Origin: Paenibacillus sinensis
GTDB taxonomy: Bacteria > Bacillota > Bacilli > Paenibacillales > Paenibacillaceae
NCBI RefSeq assembly: GCF_019904155.1
Contig: NZ_JAHCMB010000077.1
Location: 80,808-144,807 of the forward strand
DNA length: 64,000 bases
Direction: 5' to 3'
Shown: positions 1-9,637 of the stretch, in pieces
Position numbering within the stretch: the stretch's first letter is position 1
Layout of the letters: the number at the start of each line of letters is the position of its first letter
Translations under genes and position numbers: made by a program
The notes under the pieces: generated by a model
Seen by the model: only the letters and a program-made list of their open reading frames with translations
Database searches by the model: none
Told to the model about the DNA's origin: nothing

Positions 1-458
1 CCGAGCGACGACATCAGCCGTCCAGCCCGGATGTTGCCCGGCTGGCACAGTGCTTCGATCCGGTTCAGCCCCATTTCGCGGAAGCCGTATCCCAGAATCA
101 GCGCGAGGGCTTCGCGCATATATCCCCGGCCTCGAAATGAGGGGGTCAGCTCACAGCCGATCTCGCCACGGAAAGCTCCAGTCAGCTGCCATTGATTATA
201 ACCGCAGCTGCCGATGACTTCACCTCCGTGCAGCGTAACGCTCCACCGCAGACTCTCCTGCACGGCCTCCATCTCCAGAAGGACGCCGATCATCGCCTCC
301 GCTTCCCCTACCGATCCGGGAGGTGCAATTCCGAGCCAGTGTGCGGTTTCCGAATCACTCCAGCAGCGGAGAAGAGAATCGGCGTCCTCACGCCGCAGAG
401 CGCGCAGCACAAGCCGGCGACCCGTCAGTATTGGCGCCATCCCAATGGTCATCTCCAT
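1..458 (-). CDS. GNAT family N-acetyltransferase (RimJ/RimL type), partial at the left edge
   Basis: The first 152 residues are present; the C-terminus lies outside the window. The N-terminus (GRRLVLRALRREDADSLLR) and the later ELTPSFRGRGYMREAL are typical of RimJ/RimL-like GNATs, the latter being the pyrophosphate-binding loop for acetyl-CoA. These enzymes acetylate ribosomal protein N-termini, antibiotics or small amines; the substrate here cannot be told. The start at 458 is chosen because AAGGAGGGA lies 7 bases upstream. A TATAAT-like box lies at about 487-492. The next gene upstream on the same strand ends 150 bases away, so this is probably a separate unit. Family assignment is firm, function is not. 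Confidence 0.8.
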   Translation of the reverse strand, partial: MEMTIGMAPILTGRRLVLRALRREDADSLLRCWSDSETAHWLGIAPPGSVGEAEAMIGVLLEMEAVQESLRWSVTLHGGEVIGSCGYNQWQLTGAFRGEIGCELTPSFRGRGYMREALALILGYGFREMGLNRIEALCQPGNIRAGRLMSSL

Positions 459-611
459 GAGAGTCCCTCCTTTTTTCCAACTTATCCATTATACTGCACC
501 TTGACTCACAAAAATAGCGTCCGAGAAGACCGGCAACCGCCGGGTCCCTTCAGACGCCATCGCTATCCATTCTATGCATACGTACCGGACTAGGCGAAAT
601 CCCCGCCCGCG

Positions 612-911
612 TTACTCCACTTTGACCGCAGCCTTGGCCGGCTTGAGAACCTCGCTGCACAACAGCTCGAGCTTGGCCCGGATCTCCTTGAACTCCTCGA
701 TTCCCGTGCCCGTAATGCTGTACTCCTCGCCATGGGCGGTCAGAAAGTTGTCCTGTGTCAGCCGTTCCAGCTCCTGCTTGACTTCCCGCTCGCCTATACG
801 ATAGCCGAATCCCTCAAGCTCATTCTGCATATCCGTCACCGTCAGGTTCCTTTCGCGGGCGTTATAGAGCATGTGAATTCCAATAAACATGTTCTGAACA
901 TCGGCGCGCAT
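612..911 (-). CDS. Small winged-helix-like hypothetical protein (99 aa)
   Basis: I do not recognise a named family. The predicted pattern is helix-helix-helix followed by a beta wing (LTVTDMQNELEGFGYRI, then an EVKQELERLTQDNFL helix and an HGEEYSITGTG hairpin), which resembles a PadR- or MarR-like winged helix, followed by a C-terminal helix that could dimerise. The start is set at 911 (MRADVQNMF) because AAGGAG lies 8 bases upstream; an in-frame start at 944 has no ribosome binding site. It is soluble and has no signal peptide. A DNA-binding role is inference from secondary structure only. Confidence 0.6.
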   Translation of the reverse strand: MRADVQNMFIGIHMLYNARERNLTVTDMQNELEGFGYRIGEREVKQELERLTQDNFLTAHGEEYSITGTGIEEFKEIRAKLELLCSEVLKPAKAAVKVE

Positions 912-1055
912 TATACACTCCTTCCGGCCATTTAAGCCAGTCATTCGTTAGGGATATTCATGAAGTAATTACCCTGTGTCCGGAGGCGGGAAACACAATG
1001 CCTACCCGGAAACAGAACACATTTGAACTATTGTTTGACAAAACAATCCGGGGGC

Positions 1056-1085
1056 TTGACGGCTGCTCAAAGGCTGTACTATGTT
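1056..1085 (+). promoter_or_regulatory. Sigma-A promoter for the methionine sulfoxide reductase gene
   Basis: TTGACG at 1056-1061 and TATGTT at 1080-1085 are separated by 18 bases, about 60 bases before the start codon at 1144. Confidence 0.5.
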
Positions 1086-1143
1086 GATTATTACAACCAC
1101 TTTACGAAAGAGACAGACTTTTCCCACAGAAAGGTGATGCATC

Positions 1144-1623
1144 ATGTTTCAGGCCATGCCCTATGACGGAACGCGCAGCGACCGGTTCGCCTCCGTTCTC
1201 TCCCAACTGGAGGCGTTAATCCAAGATGAACCGAACGCGATCGCCAACCTGGCGAATGCTTCGGCGCTGCTTAAATTTTCAATGGCGGATACGAATTGGG
1301 CGGGCTTCTACCTGTTCGACGGCACCGAGCTTGTACTGGGGCCGTTTCAGGGGCTGCCAGCCTGTATCCGCATCCCGCTCGGCCGCGGTGTCTGCGGCAC
1401 AGCCGCGCAGGAACGCCGGACGCTAGTCGTGGACGATGTGCATGCCTTCCCGGGGCATATTGCTTGCGACGCTGCATCCAACAGTGAAATTGTCGTGCCT
1501 CTGGTCAAAGAAGGCCGGCTGCTTGGCGTCATGGACATCGACAGCCCGCTGAAGCACCGGTTTGACGACGAAGAACGGCGTTTCCTGGAACGCTTCGCTT
1601 CTGTTGTGCTCGACGTGCTGTAA
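1144..1623 (+). CDS. msrC: Free methionine-(R)-sulfoxide reductase (GAF domain, fRMsr)
   Basis: A single GAF domain fills the 159 residues. This family reduces free, not protein-bound, methionine-R-sulfoxide in the cytoplasm using thioredoxin. The two family signatures are present: CIRIPLGRGVCGTAAQE, with two of the redox cysteines, and HIACDAASNSEIVVPLV, with the third. It matches B. subtilis YtsP and E. coli MsrC in length and motif order. AAAGG precedes the ATG by about 8 bases. It is monocistronic, with a hairpin at 1667-1701 after it. It is a housekeeping oxidative repair enzyme; the assignment is secure. Confidence 0.92.
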   Translation: MFQAMPYDGTRSDRFASVLSQLEALIQDEPNAIANLANASALLKFSMADTNWAGFYLFDGTELVLGPFQGLPACIRIPLGRGVCGTAAQERRTLVVDDVHAFPGHIACDAASNSEIVVPLVKEGRLLGVMDIDSPLKHRFDDEERRFLERFASVVLDVL

Positions 1624-1666
1624 TCCGTCCTTTATCCCTTATATTCATATTTCTCAATCAAACGCC

Positions 1667-1701
1667 AAACGGCTGTGCTCCTCTATGGAGTACAGCCGTT
1701 T
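1667..1701. terminator. Hairpin between convergent msrC and glgP
   Basis: AAACGGCTGT-G-CTCC pairs with GGAG-T-ACAGCCGTTT around a 6-base loop. The gene ends at 1623 (+) and 1734 (-) converge on it. Neither side has a strong T run, so it may be a weak bidirectional terminator. Confidence 0.5.
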
Positions 1702-1733
1702 GATGTGTACCGGACTTTAGGGAACCGGCCAGG

Positions 1734-4169
1734 TTAATCCAGCGGGACCGGCCGGATGTTCCAGATTTCAGACGCATAGCGGCTGATCGTATTGTCGCTG
1801 GAGAACTTGCCGGAATGGGCGATGTTGATAATCGACTTCTTCAGCCATTCGCTGCGGTTGCGGTAAGCCCGGTCAATCTCGACATGCGTCTCGACATAGC
1901 TCGGGAAGTCCTTCAGCACGAAGAATTCGTCGTTGTTGTCGAGCAGCGAGCGGTAAATATTCTCGAAATCCTGGTGGAAACAGCAGATTGGCCCCGGTGT
2001 AATCAACTGTTCCAGCACCTCTTTGATCCGGCTGTCACTGTTGTACATATCGCGGGCGTAATAGCCGCCGTACTGATAATAATCCATAACCTGCTGAGCG
2101 CTCAGGCCGAACAGGAACATGTTGTCGGCTCCGACCATTTCATGCATCTCGACATTTGCTCCATCGAGCGTTCCGACCGTCAGCGCTCCATTCATCATGA
2201 ATTTCATGTTCCCGGTTCCGGAGGCTTCTTTGCTCGCCGTCGAAATCTGTTCGCTGACATCCGCCGCCGGGATAATCTTCTCGGCCAGCGAGACGGAGTA
2301 GTTCTCCAGGAAGAAAATCCGGATCTTGCCGTTCACGTCCTTGTCCTTCTGAACGATGTCGGCTACGGTGTTGATCAGCTTGATGATCCGCTTCGCCAGA
2401 TGGTAGCTCGGAGCAGCCTTGGCCCCGAAGATAAAGGTGCGCGGCACCATGTCGATCCCCGGACTGGCCTTGATCTGGTTGTAGAGATGGATGATGTGCA
2501 GGATATTGAGCAGCTGACGCTTGTAGGCGTGCAGGCGTTTGACCTGAACATCGAAGATGGAGTCCGGATCGACCTCGGTATGATGCTTGTACTTGATGTA
2601 CTCCGCCAGACGCAGCTTGTTGCTGCGCTTGATCTCCCCGATCTTCTGCTGGAAGGAAGCATCCTCGCAGAGCTTGATCAGCCCGATCATTTCCTGCGGA
2701 TGACGCATCCAGCGCGGCCCGATCGCTTCGGTGATGAGCGCAGCCAGCTCGGGATTGGCGTGCATCAGCCAGCGCCGGTGGGTAATGCCGTTGGTCTTGT
2801 TATTGAAGCGGTGCGGGTAAAACTCATCGAACAGCTTCATTTCCCGTTTCCGCAAAATATCGGTGTGAAGCGCCGCCACACCATTGACGCTGTGGCTCGC
2901 CACAATAGCCAGATGCGCCATCCGGACCTGGTCTCCGTAAATGATTGCCATCTGCGAAATCCGGTTCTGATCCCCCGGATACCGGTCCAGAAGCTGGGCG
3001 CAGAATCTGGCGTTAATCTCGTCAATGATCATGTACACGCGAGGGAGAAGCTCCCGGACCATGTTCACCGGCCATTTCTCCAGCGCCTCGCTGAGAATGG
3101 TATGGTTCGTATAGGAGACCATTCGCGTCGTCATGCTCCAGGCCTCATCCCATTCCAGGCCCTTATCGTCCATCAGAATCCGCATCAGCTCCGGAATGAC
3201 CAGGGTCGGATGCGTATCGTTGATATGCAGAGCCACCTTGTCCGGCAGCGCGGACAGAGGCAGGTTCAGCTTCGAGAAGGTGCGCAGTATGCTCTGCAGA
3301 CCCGCGCTGCAGAGGAAATACTGCTGCTTCAGGCGAAGCAGCTTGCCCTCGTACTGGGAGTCGTCCGGATAGAGGAATTCCGAAATGGATTCCACGGAGC
3401 GCTTGTATTCCAGGAATTTATGATAATCGGTTCCCGATTCAAGCCCCCGCGTCCGGTCCGGCTGAAGAATGGATTCCGCGCTCCAGTTGCGAAGCGTGTT
3501 CACATGCCGCCGGTCCGCTCCGATAATCGGAATATCATAAGCCACAGCGCGGACGGTCTCATAGTCCTTGTGCTCGAAGGTGAGGCGGTCTCCGATTTTA
3601 CCGGTTTCAATCCGCCCCCAGAACCGGACATCGACGCTCTTGTCTTCCCGGCGGACCTCCCACACATTATCCTTCTGGAGCCAGGTATCGGGAAGCTCGA
3701 CCTGATACCCGTCCACGATCTTCTGCTCGAACAACCCGTATTTGTACCGGATGCCGCAGCCGTGTCCCGCATACTGCAGCGAGGCGAGCGAATCCAGGAA
3801 GCAGGCCGCCAGCCGGCCGAGACCGCCGTTGCCGAGGCCTGCATCCGCTTCCTGCTCCTCGATGTCCTGAAGACGGAAGCCGAGATCGGCGAGTCCGTCC
3901 CGCACCATCTCCAGCACGCCCATGTTCAGCAAATTGTTGCCGAGCAGACGGCCGATCAGGAACTCCATCGAGAAGTAGTAGACCTGCTTCTCCCGGCCGT
4001 TCTTGTATTTCTGGTTCGTATCTGCCCAGTTCCGCCCGATCTGGGCGCGGACCAGACTGCCAAGCACCTGATAAACGTCGGCATCCGAGGCTTCTTCCAG
4101 CGGCTTGCCCAAGCTTGAGACCAAACGATCGACAAACGCTTCTTTGAATGCTTCTTTATTGGTAAACAA
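1734..4169 (-). CDS. glgP: Glycogen phosphorylase
   Basis: This GT35 enzyme releases glucose-1-phosphate from glycogen ends using phosphate and PLP. The PLP site signature EASGTGNMKFMMN carries the Schiff-base lysine. The N-terminal GNGGLGRLAACFLDS and the internal NDTHP and VKRLHAYKRQLLN motifs are classical. I place the start at a TTG at 4169 because AGGAGG lies 10 bases upstream and this gives the usual 811 residues. An open frame continues to 4367, but that extension is basic, unrelated to the family and overlaps glgD. It is the last gene of glgC-glgD-glgP; the 68-base gap to glgD suggests one transcript. Neither synthase (glgA) nor branching enzyme (glgB) is beside it. Confidence 0.95.
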   Translation of the reverse strand: MFTNKEAFKEAFVDRLVSSLGKPLEEASDADVYQVLGSLVRAQIGRNWADTNQKYKNGREKQVYYFSMEFLIGRLLGNNLLNMGVLEMVRDGLADLGFRLQDIEEQEADAGLGNGGLGRLAACFLDSLASLQYAGHGCGIRYKYGLFEQKIVDGYQVELPDTWLQKDNVWEVRREDKSVDVRFWGRIETGKIGDRLTFEHKDYETVRAVAYDIPIIGADRRHVNTLRNWSAESILQPDRTRGLESGTDYHKFLEYKRSVESISEFLYPDDSQYEGKLLRLKQQYFLCSAGLQSILRTFSKLNLPLSALPDKVALHINDTHPTLVIPELMRILMDDKGLEWDEAWSMTTRMVSYTNHTILSEALEKWPVNMVRELLPRVYMIIDEINARFCAQLLDRYPGDQNRISQMAIIYGDQVRMAHLAIVASHSVNGVAALHTDILRKREMKLFDEFYPHRFNNKTNGITHRRWLMHANPELAALITEAIGPRWMRHPQEMIGLIKLCEDASFQQKIGEIKRSNKLRLAEYIKYKHHTEVDPDSIFDVQVKRLHAYKRQLLNILHIIHLYNQIKASPGIDMVPRTFIFGAKAAPSYHLAKRIIKLINTVADIVQKDKDVNGKIRIFFLENYSVSLAEKIIPAADVSEQISTASKEASGTGNMKFMMNGALTVGTLDGANVEMHEMVGADNMFLFGLSAQQVMDYYQYGGYYARDMYNSDSRIKEVLEQLITPGPICCFHQDFENIYRSLLDNNDEFFVLKDFPSYVETHVEIDRAYRNRSEWLKKSIINIAHSGKFSSDNTISRYASEIWNIRPVPLD

Positions 4170-4237
4170 CTGGCAGTTTCCTCCTGATCTCCATATTCGG
4201 GATAACGGCTGAGCCGGAATTCCTTGCACCATGTTCC

Positions 4238-5341
4238 TTACATTTTGCTGCTCTTGGCAATGACGAACGGACGCTTGCTGTCGCCGACCAGAATCCGGTC
4301 CCGGCTCAGCTGGACATCCTTGTCGAGAATCACGTTCTCGATCACAGCGTCCTCCTCGATCACGCATTTCTGCATGACGACGGAATTGACAACCCGCGCG
4401 CCCTTATGAATCTGAACACCGCGGAAGATGACGCTGTTCTCCACGGTTCCGGCGATCACGCAGCCGTTCGCCACAAGCGAGTTGCTGACGTTAGCGCTCT
4501 CCAGATAACGGGTCGGCGCCTCGTACTTGATTTTGGTCTGGATCGGATTGTCCCGGAACAGGCTCAGGTACTCCTCCCGCTTCAACAGCTCCAGACTGTT
4601 CTTATAATAGCTGGCCACCGAATTGATGACGGCGTGATAGCCGGTATACTCATAGGCCGCGATCTTGAGATTGCCGCGTCTCTTCTGGATGGCATCCCGG
4701 AAGAAGTAGCTCTCGCCATGAGCGATGCAGTATTCCACCTGCTGCAGAAAGAGCTCTTTTTCCATAATGAACAAATCCAGATAGACATTGGGATGGGTCT
4801 TCTCCTGGTGGATGTTCGTCACGAAGCCGTCTTCCCCGACCTCAAGCCGCAGGCAGGGATCATGCTCGGGCTGAAGCTGGTCGATCTTCTTGTAGACGAG
4901 CGTGACGTCAGCGCCTTTTTGAATATGATAATCGAACACTTTCTGGAAATCGGCCGTATTGATATGCTGGCTTCCGGAATGCACGATATATTTGGCGGAT
5001 GCCCGTTTGAAGAAGTCCAGGTTGTTATGATAATGCTGAAGATCCCCGAGCGACGTATCGGTCGGATCATTCCAGTCCGGAGGCAGAATGAACAGCCCGC
5101 CATGCTTGCGGTTCATGTCCCAGGACTTCCCGTCTCCCAGATGGTCCATCAGCGAGCGGTATTTGCGGCGAACGAATACGCCAACGCTTTCAAGCTCGGC
5201 GTGCATCATATTGGACAGGACGAAATCGATCAGACGGTAACGGCTTGCAAAAGGTACGGCCGCCCCGCACCGGAAATAGGTCAATTCGTTCAAATGGTCC
5301 AATTCATGATCCAGATTGATTACTCCCATGAGCTGTTTCAT
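4238..5341 (-). CDS. glgD: Glucose-1-phosphate adenylyltransferase regulatory subunit
   Basis: GlgD is the non-catalytic partner of GlgC in Bacillota; the pair makes ADP-glucose for glycogen. The 367-residue protein has the nucleotidyltransferase fold (FASRYRLIDFVLSNMMHAEL) and a C-terminal left-handed beta-helix (NSLVANGCVIAGTVENSVIF), but lacks the nucleotide-binding GGxGxRL loop, reading MGVINLDHELDHL there instead. That absence is diagnostic of GlgD. It begins 26 bases after the glgC stop behind AGAAGGGG. The protein is presumed to raise the activity of GlgC and modulate its allostery. Confidence 0.93.
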   Translation of the reverse strand: MKQLMGVINLDHELDHLNELTYFRCGAAVPFASRYRLIDFVLSNMMHAELESVGVFVRRKYRSLMDHLGDGKSWDMNRKHGGLFILPPDWNDPTDTSLGDLQHYHNNLDFFKRASAKYIVHSGSQHINTADFQKVFDYHIQKGADVTLVYKKIDQLQPEHDPCLRLEVGEDGFVTNIHQEKTHPNVYLDLFIMEKELFLQQVEYCIAHGESYFFRDAIQKRRGNLKIAAYEYTGYHAVINSVASYYKNSLELLKREEYLSLFRDNPIQTKIKYEAPTRYLESANVSNSLVANGCVIAGTVENSVIFRGVQIHKGARVVNSVVMQKCVIEEDAVIENVILDKDVQLSRDRILVGDSKRPFVIAKSSKM

Positions 5342-5367
5342 TGAAATCCGTCCCCTTCTACAATGAA

Positions 5368-6531
5368 TTATACGGTCTTGACCGGTATGGAGCGGCGTTT
5401 CTTGTTCCGGTTGTCGATCAGCAGAATTTCGTCCTCGTTCTCCCGCTCGGTTCCGATCTCCATGCCGTCCTCGATCACCGTATTCTCGCTGATGATGGCT
5501 TTATGAATGCGGACATTCTGGCCGATTTTGACCTTCGGCATGATTACGGAATCCGTAATGACGCTGCCTTCCCCTACCTCGACGCCATAGAAGAGGACGG
5601 AATGCCGCACATGTCCGCAGACGATGCAGCCCTCGTTGATGATGGAGCCGGAGACAGATGCGCCCGGAGCCACATACTGGGCGGGCTGATTCGGATTGCG
5701 TGTATAGATTCTCCAGGCAGGATCGTTCAGGTTAAGAGGCGGATTGTCGCTTAAAAGGTCCATATTGGCTTCCCAGAGGCTGTTGACTGTGCCGACGTCT
5801 CTCCAGTATCCCTTGAACGGATAGGCGTACATGGATCTGCCCTTGGAGAGCAGCGATGGCAGAATATCCTTGCCAAAATCATGGGACGAAGCCTGATTCT
5901 CGCCATCCTCCAGCAGGGCGCGGCGCAGAACCTCCCATTTGAAAATATAGACGCCCATGGAAGCCAGCGTGCTCTTCGGCTGGGCAGGCTTCTCTTCGAA
6001 TTCGTAAATCTTCAGATCCTCTTGTGTATTTAAAATACCGAACCGGCTCGCCTCCTCCAAGGGGACGTCGATGACGGAGATCGTGCAGTCGGCATTTCTT
6101 TCCTTATGGTACTCAAGCATGGCATTGTAATTCATCTTGTATATATGATCGCCTGAAAGGATGAGCACATGCTCGGGATCGAACTGGTCGACGAATTTCA
6201 GATTCCGGTAAATGGCGTCAGCGGTTCCCCGGTACCAGCTGCTGCCGTCTTCCTTCTCATGCGGAGGCAGGACGTAGACGCCCCCGTTCTTGCGGTTCAA
6301 ATCCCAATCGCTGCCGATGCCGATATAGGAACTCAGTACGAGAGGTTCATATTGAGTCAACACACCTACGGTGTCGATTCCCGAATTGGTGCAGTTGCTG
6401 AGCGGGAAATCGATAATGCGGTAGGTGCCTCCAAAATAAACAGCCGGTTTTGCAATCGATTTGGTCAAGCTCTTCAGTCTTTTCCCTTGACCTCCAGCCA
6501 AAAGCATGGCCACCATTTCCTTTTTCTTCAT
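5368..6531 (-). CDS. glgC: Glucose-1-phosphate adenylyltransferase catalytic subunit
   Basis: It catalyses ATP + glucose-1-phosphate to ADP-glucose, the committed step of glycogen synthesis. The catalytic loop [20 protein letters not shown] is followed by [14 protein letters not shown] and, further on, the sugar-binding [10 protein letters not shown]; the C-terminal third is a hexapeptide beta-helix ([18 protein letters not shown]). The length of 387 residues is normal. AAGGAGG lies 9 bases before the ATG. It is the first gene of the glg operon, transcribed from a promoter about 250 bases upstream, leaving a long untranslated leader in which I recognise no known riboswitch. Confidence 0.95.
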   Translation of the reverse strand: MKKKEMVAMLLAGGQGKRLKSLTKSIAKPAVYFGGTYRIIDFPLSNCTNSGIDTVGVLTQYEPLVLSSYIGIGSDWDLNRKNGGVYVLPPHEKEDGSSWYRGTADAIYRNLKFVDQFDPEHVLILSGDHIYKMNYNAMLEYHKERNADCTISVIDVPLEEASRFGILNTQEDLKIYEFEEKPAQPKSTLASMGVYIFKWEVLRRALLEDGENQASSHDFGKDILPSLLSKGRSMYAYPFKGYWRDVGTVNSLWEANMDLLSDNPPLNLNDPAWRIYTRNPNQPAQYVAPGASVSGSIINEGCIVCGHVRHSVLFYGVEVGEGSVITDSVIMPKVKIGQNVRIHKAIISENTVIEDGMEIGTERENEDEILLIDNRNKKRRSIPVKTV

Positions 6532-6786
6532 TAGGAAGAGCCTCCTTAACTTAGGGTAGTAAAGCTTCTTCAGTAGATGAGATAAAATGAGTGGTTCGAT
6601 GAACGGCAGATAAAGAGTTCACAATGCATGATATGGCATGACAAAATGGAATAAACCGGTTGATTCGAAATCGTACAGAGTTGATTGGAAATACTGGAAA
6701 AATATTGATAACGGGGAATAATTTGAAAGGAACGAAAACTGCTCCGGACCTGATTCAGGGGAGATTGGCCCGGGGGATATATCCTT

Positions 6787-6815
6787 ATTGTAAAGTGTTC
6801 GATATCCGCCGTCAA
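6787..6815 (-). promoter_or_regulatory. Sigma-A promoter for glgC-glgD-glgP
   Basis: On the minus strand TTGACG (6815-6810) and TACAAT (6792-6787) are separated by exactly 17 bases. The implied start near 6780 leaves a leader of about 250 bases before glgC. Confidence 0.65.
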
Positions 6816-7014
6816 AACCCTTTCCCGCTTTTTTTCGTTCATTTATGCGCCGATCTAATATGCCAATTTTTTCTGCCGGCTGTCCTATGTTAAAATCGCT
6901 TCCTAAGCCTCCCGGATGTCCATTGTCCATCAAGAATTCGGAAGAATGTCATTTTCACCATATATTTAGGATTAACCATTTTGTTAGCTTATGAATGAAC
7001 CCATGGCTTCATGA

Positions 7015-7057
7015 TTCAGGTATTTTTCAGCAAACATTAAAGTTGTTGTGCCATAAT
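7015..7057 (+). promoter_or_regulatory. Probable autoregulated promoter of the response regulator gene
   Basis: TTCAG occurs at 7015-7019 and 7026-7030, an 11-base helical-turn spacing typical of OmpR-family direct repeats. Exactly 21 bases after the second repeat is CATAAT (7052-7057), with no good -35 box. The same arrangement stands before the glycosyltransferase operon at 26614-26667. Confidence 0.55.
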
Positions 7058-7219
7058 GGAGAGGCAACCAAGCATTTTGTATAAATCCAAAGAGCGATTT
7101 CAAATCAACGATATATAGATCAGAGCGATCCCTGCTGTCTATATATGTACCAACAAGCGTTAATAATCGAATTATGCAAAATGCCGAAACGTTTGAACTT
7201 TCAGCTTGGAGGAATCGAC

Positions 7220-7906
7220 ATGAAAGCTCACCAAGGCATCCGTCTTCTGTTGGTTGACGATGAGCCTCATATTCTCCAGTTTCTGGAACTGGGGCTGATA
7301 AATGAAGGATTTGATGTAAGGACGGCTCAAGACGGTCTTTCTGCACTCTCGATTGCCGCCGATTTCAAGCCGCATGTGGCGATACTGGACATCATGATGC
7401 CGGGTATGGACGGCTTCGAGGTATGCCGGTATCTTCGGAACGAGGAAGCCGAGCTTGCCGTCATCATGCTGACGGCCAAGGACGAGGTCGATGACCGCGT
7501 CAAGGGGCTATCCATCGGTGCCGACGATTATATGGTCAAGCCGTTCAGCTTCGATGAACTGCTGGCCCGCATTCAGGCGCGGCTGCGCAACCAGTTCCCG
7601 GGGCTGCTCGGCGAGGTGCGCTGCGGTCCCTTCCGGATTGACAGCCGGCGCAAGGAGATCCGCTTCAGAGACGAAGTGCTGGAGCTCTCGCCGACGGAGT
7701 ACGAGCTGCTGCAATATATGGTCATCAATCACGGACTTGTCCTGAGCAAGCCGATGATTCTCGACAAGGTGTGGGGCTACGACTTTGGAGGCGAGGAAAA
7801 TATCGTGGAGGTGTACATCCGTTCCCTCCGCGAGAAGCTCGGAGACAAGGAGCACCGGATTATCCGCACGCTGCGCGGGGCAGGCTACCGGGTGGATCTG
7901 GTATGA
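7220..7906 (+). CDS. OmpR/PhoB-family response regulator
   Basis: An N-terminal receiver domain has the acidic pair D13/D14 (LLLVDDEPH), the phospho-acceptor D57 (AILDIMMPGMDGF) and the switch lysine in VKPFSF. The C-terminal half is a winged helix (LELSPTEYELLQYM, then SLREKLGDKEHRIIRTLRGAGYRV). Start 7220 is chosen for TTGGAGGAA 7 bases upstream; an upstream in-frame ATG at 7145 has none. It overlaps the kinase gene by four bases (ATGA), so the two are translationally coupled. Direct TTCAG repeats upstream suggest autoregulation, and matching repeats before 26533 suggest it also drives the glycosylation operon. Confidence 0.93.
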   Translation: MKAHQGIRLLLVDDEPHILQFLELGLINEGFDVRTAQDGLSALSIAADFKPHVAILDIMMPGMDGFEVCRYLRNEEAELAVIMLTAKDEVDDRVKGLSIGADDYMVKPFSFDELLARIQARLRNQFPGLLGEVRCGPFRIDSRRKEIRFRDEVLELSPTEYELLQYMVINHGLVLSKPMILDKVWGYDFGGEENIVEVYIRSLREKLGDKEHRIIRTLRGAGYRVDLV

Positions 7907-9588
7907 AGAACCTGTTCTCGGCTGTCCGCAGCCGGATTCATCCCCCCCGCTCCCTCAGCAGGCAGCTGCTCGCCATTTCCCTGCTGATCCTGTCTGCGCT
8001 GCTGCTGCTGATCGGCATTTTCCAGTACGCCATTATGCGGAACTTCCTGTATTCGAGCCGGGCGGAGGCCATGCAGTCCCAAATCCGCTCCGTTCCCCGA
8101 TTCTTTGAATCGCCTTTCTTCTTTCAGGAGAACGGTTCTCTGTCTTCTCCGGAGTCGGGGAACGGCTCGGCAGGCGGCAATGCGGGGGCAGGTTCAGGTG
8201 GAAAAACGGAAGATGGCACCGATGCAAATATAACAGATGCCCCAGCCTCTCCCGCTCCCGACGCCATTGCCGGGCAGAGCCCGGATTCGGGTCAGGAATC
8301 CGGATTCCCCGGAGGGTCATCGGGCCGCCGGCCCGTGCTGCTCGACGCCGACATGACGATCGCCATGTACACGGCGGACGGCACCTTCACCGATCTGCAG
8401 CCGGAATCGCTGGCAGCCTATCCCGCTCCGCGGATGAGCGACGCGGAATATGAGCAGCTGCTGAATAAGCACAAGCCCAGCAACCGTATGTCGGACAACT
8501 ACAAGCTGCTGAAGGCGAGCGACGGCAGCGAGCAGCTCGCCGTGTTCATGACCTTCGGGCGCCCGGAGAACCCCACGGGCATCCTGCAGATGACTGCGGC
8601 GACGGCTTCACTGCGCAGCGTCATTATGCGTCAGCTGCTGACGTTCGTCGGCTTGTCCGCGGCCGCTCTGGCCGGCGGGCTGCTGATCTACCTGCCCTCC
8701 ATCCGCCGGGCGCTCTCCCCCCTGTCCAACATGGGCAGAACCGCTCAGGTCATCGACGCGGGCAATCTGGATGTCCGGTTCCCCGTCTCTCAGGGACAGA
8801 CCGAAATCGACCAGCTGTCCCATTCGTTCAACGCGATGCTGGAGCGGCTGGAGTCCTCCTTCCGGAACGAGCGGGAAGCCAAGGAACAGATGCGCCGCTT
8901 CGCCGCCGACGCCTCGCATGAACTGCGGACTCCGCTGACTTCGATTCACGGATTTCTGGAGGTGCTGCTCCGGGGAGCGGCCGAGAACAAGGATCAGCTC
9001 TACAACGCGCTGAACAGCATGCACGGCGAATCAAGGCGCATCAACAAGCTGGTGGAGGATCTCCTCCTCCTCGCCCGGATGGACGGCGCGCCCCAGCTTC
9101 GCGCCCGAGAGCTGGAGCTCGACCAGGTCATCGACCAGATGCGTCCCCAGTTGGAGATGCTGGCAGGAGAACGCACCGTCGACTTTGACCTCTCGATCGG
9201 TATCCGAGGCGTCTATGACCCTGACAAAATCAAACAGGTCATGCTCAATCTGTTCCAGAACGCGGTCCAGCATACCGATCCCCAGAGCGGCAGAATCGCC
9301 ATCTCCCTGCATGGATCGGGCGCAAAAGCTGAACTGATCGTGAAGGACAACGGGAACGGCATCCCCGCCGAGCATCTTCCACATGTATTCGACCGGTTCT
9401 ACCGCAGCGATCCTTCCCGGGCCCGCCGGTATGGCGGCTCCGGGCTGGGCCTGTCGATCTCGAAGTCGATCATCGAAGCGCACGGCGGCGAGATATCCGT
9501 TACCAGCACGCCGGGGCGGGGCTCGGCATTCACCATCACGCTGCCCTGCCTCCAGGCATTGGCAATGAAGTCCCGGAACGAGCTATAA
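7903..9588 (+). CDS. Membrane sensor histidine kinase, partner of the 7220 regulator
   Basis: This 561-residue kinase has a first membrane helix (about residues 19-43), a roughly 200-residue extracytoplasmic region containing a Gly/Ser/Pro/Ala-rich disordered stretch (about 75-145), a second helix (LLTFVGLSAAALAGGLLIYL), HAMP, a HisKA domain with phospho-acceptor H339 (ASHELRTPLTSIHGFLE), and a HATPase domain with N, G1, F and G2 boxes (NLFQNAVQHTD, DNGNGIPAEH, FDRFYR, GGSGLGLSIS). The ligand is unknown. The start at 7903 is the ATGA overlap with the regulator; a longer frame from 7771 lies inside the regulator gene. Confidence 0.93.
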   Translation: MKNLFSAVRSRIHPPRSLSRQLLAISLLILSALLLLIGIFQYAIMRNFLYSSRAEAMQSQIRSVPRFFESPFFFQENGSLSSPESGNGSAGGNAGAGSGGKTEDGTDANITDAPASPAPDAIAGQSPDSGQESGFPGGSSGRRPVLLDADMTIAMYTADGTFTDLQPESLAAYPAPRMSDAEYEQLLNKHKPSNRMSDNYKLLKASDGSEQLAVFMTFGRPENPTGILQMTAATASLRSVIMRQLLTFVGLSAAALAGGLLIYLPSIRRALSPLSNMGRTAQVIDAGNLDVRFPVSQGQTEIDQLSHSFNAMLERLESSFRNEREAKEQMRRFAADASHELRTPLTSIHGFLEVLLRGAAENKDQLYNALNSMHGESRRINKLVEDLLLLARMDGAPQLRARELELDQVIDQMRPQLEMLAGERTVDFDLSIGIRGVYDPDKIKQVMLNLFQNAVQHTDPQSGRIAISLHGSGAKAELIVKDNGNGIPAEHLPHVFDRFYRSDPSRARRYGGSGLGLSISKSIIEAHGGEISVTSTPGRGSAFTITLPCLQALAMKSRNEL

Positions 9589-9637
9589 TTAAATATTGAA
9601 GCAGGGTTTCATACCTAAACGTTCAGGAGGGGTTAAC

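Noticed and set aside
1815..4118. A 767-codon open frame on the plus strand opposite glgP
   Set aside because: It is the complement of a real, strongly conserved gene; high GC leaves few stops. No ribosome binding site and no recognisable domain.
4170..4367. N-terminal extension of glycogen phosphorylase
   Set aside because: Basic, low-complexity residues unrelated to the family, overlapping glgD; the TTG at 4169 has a good ribosome binding site.
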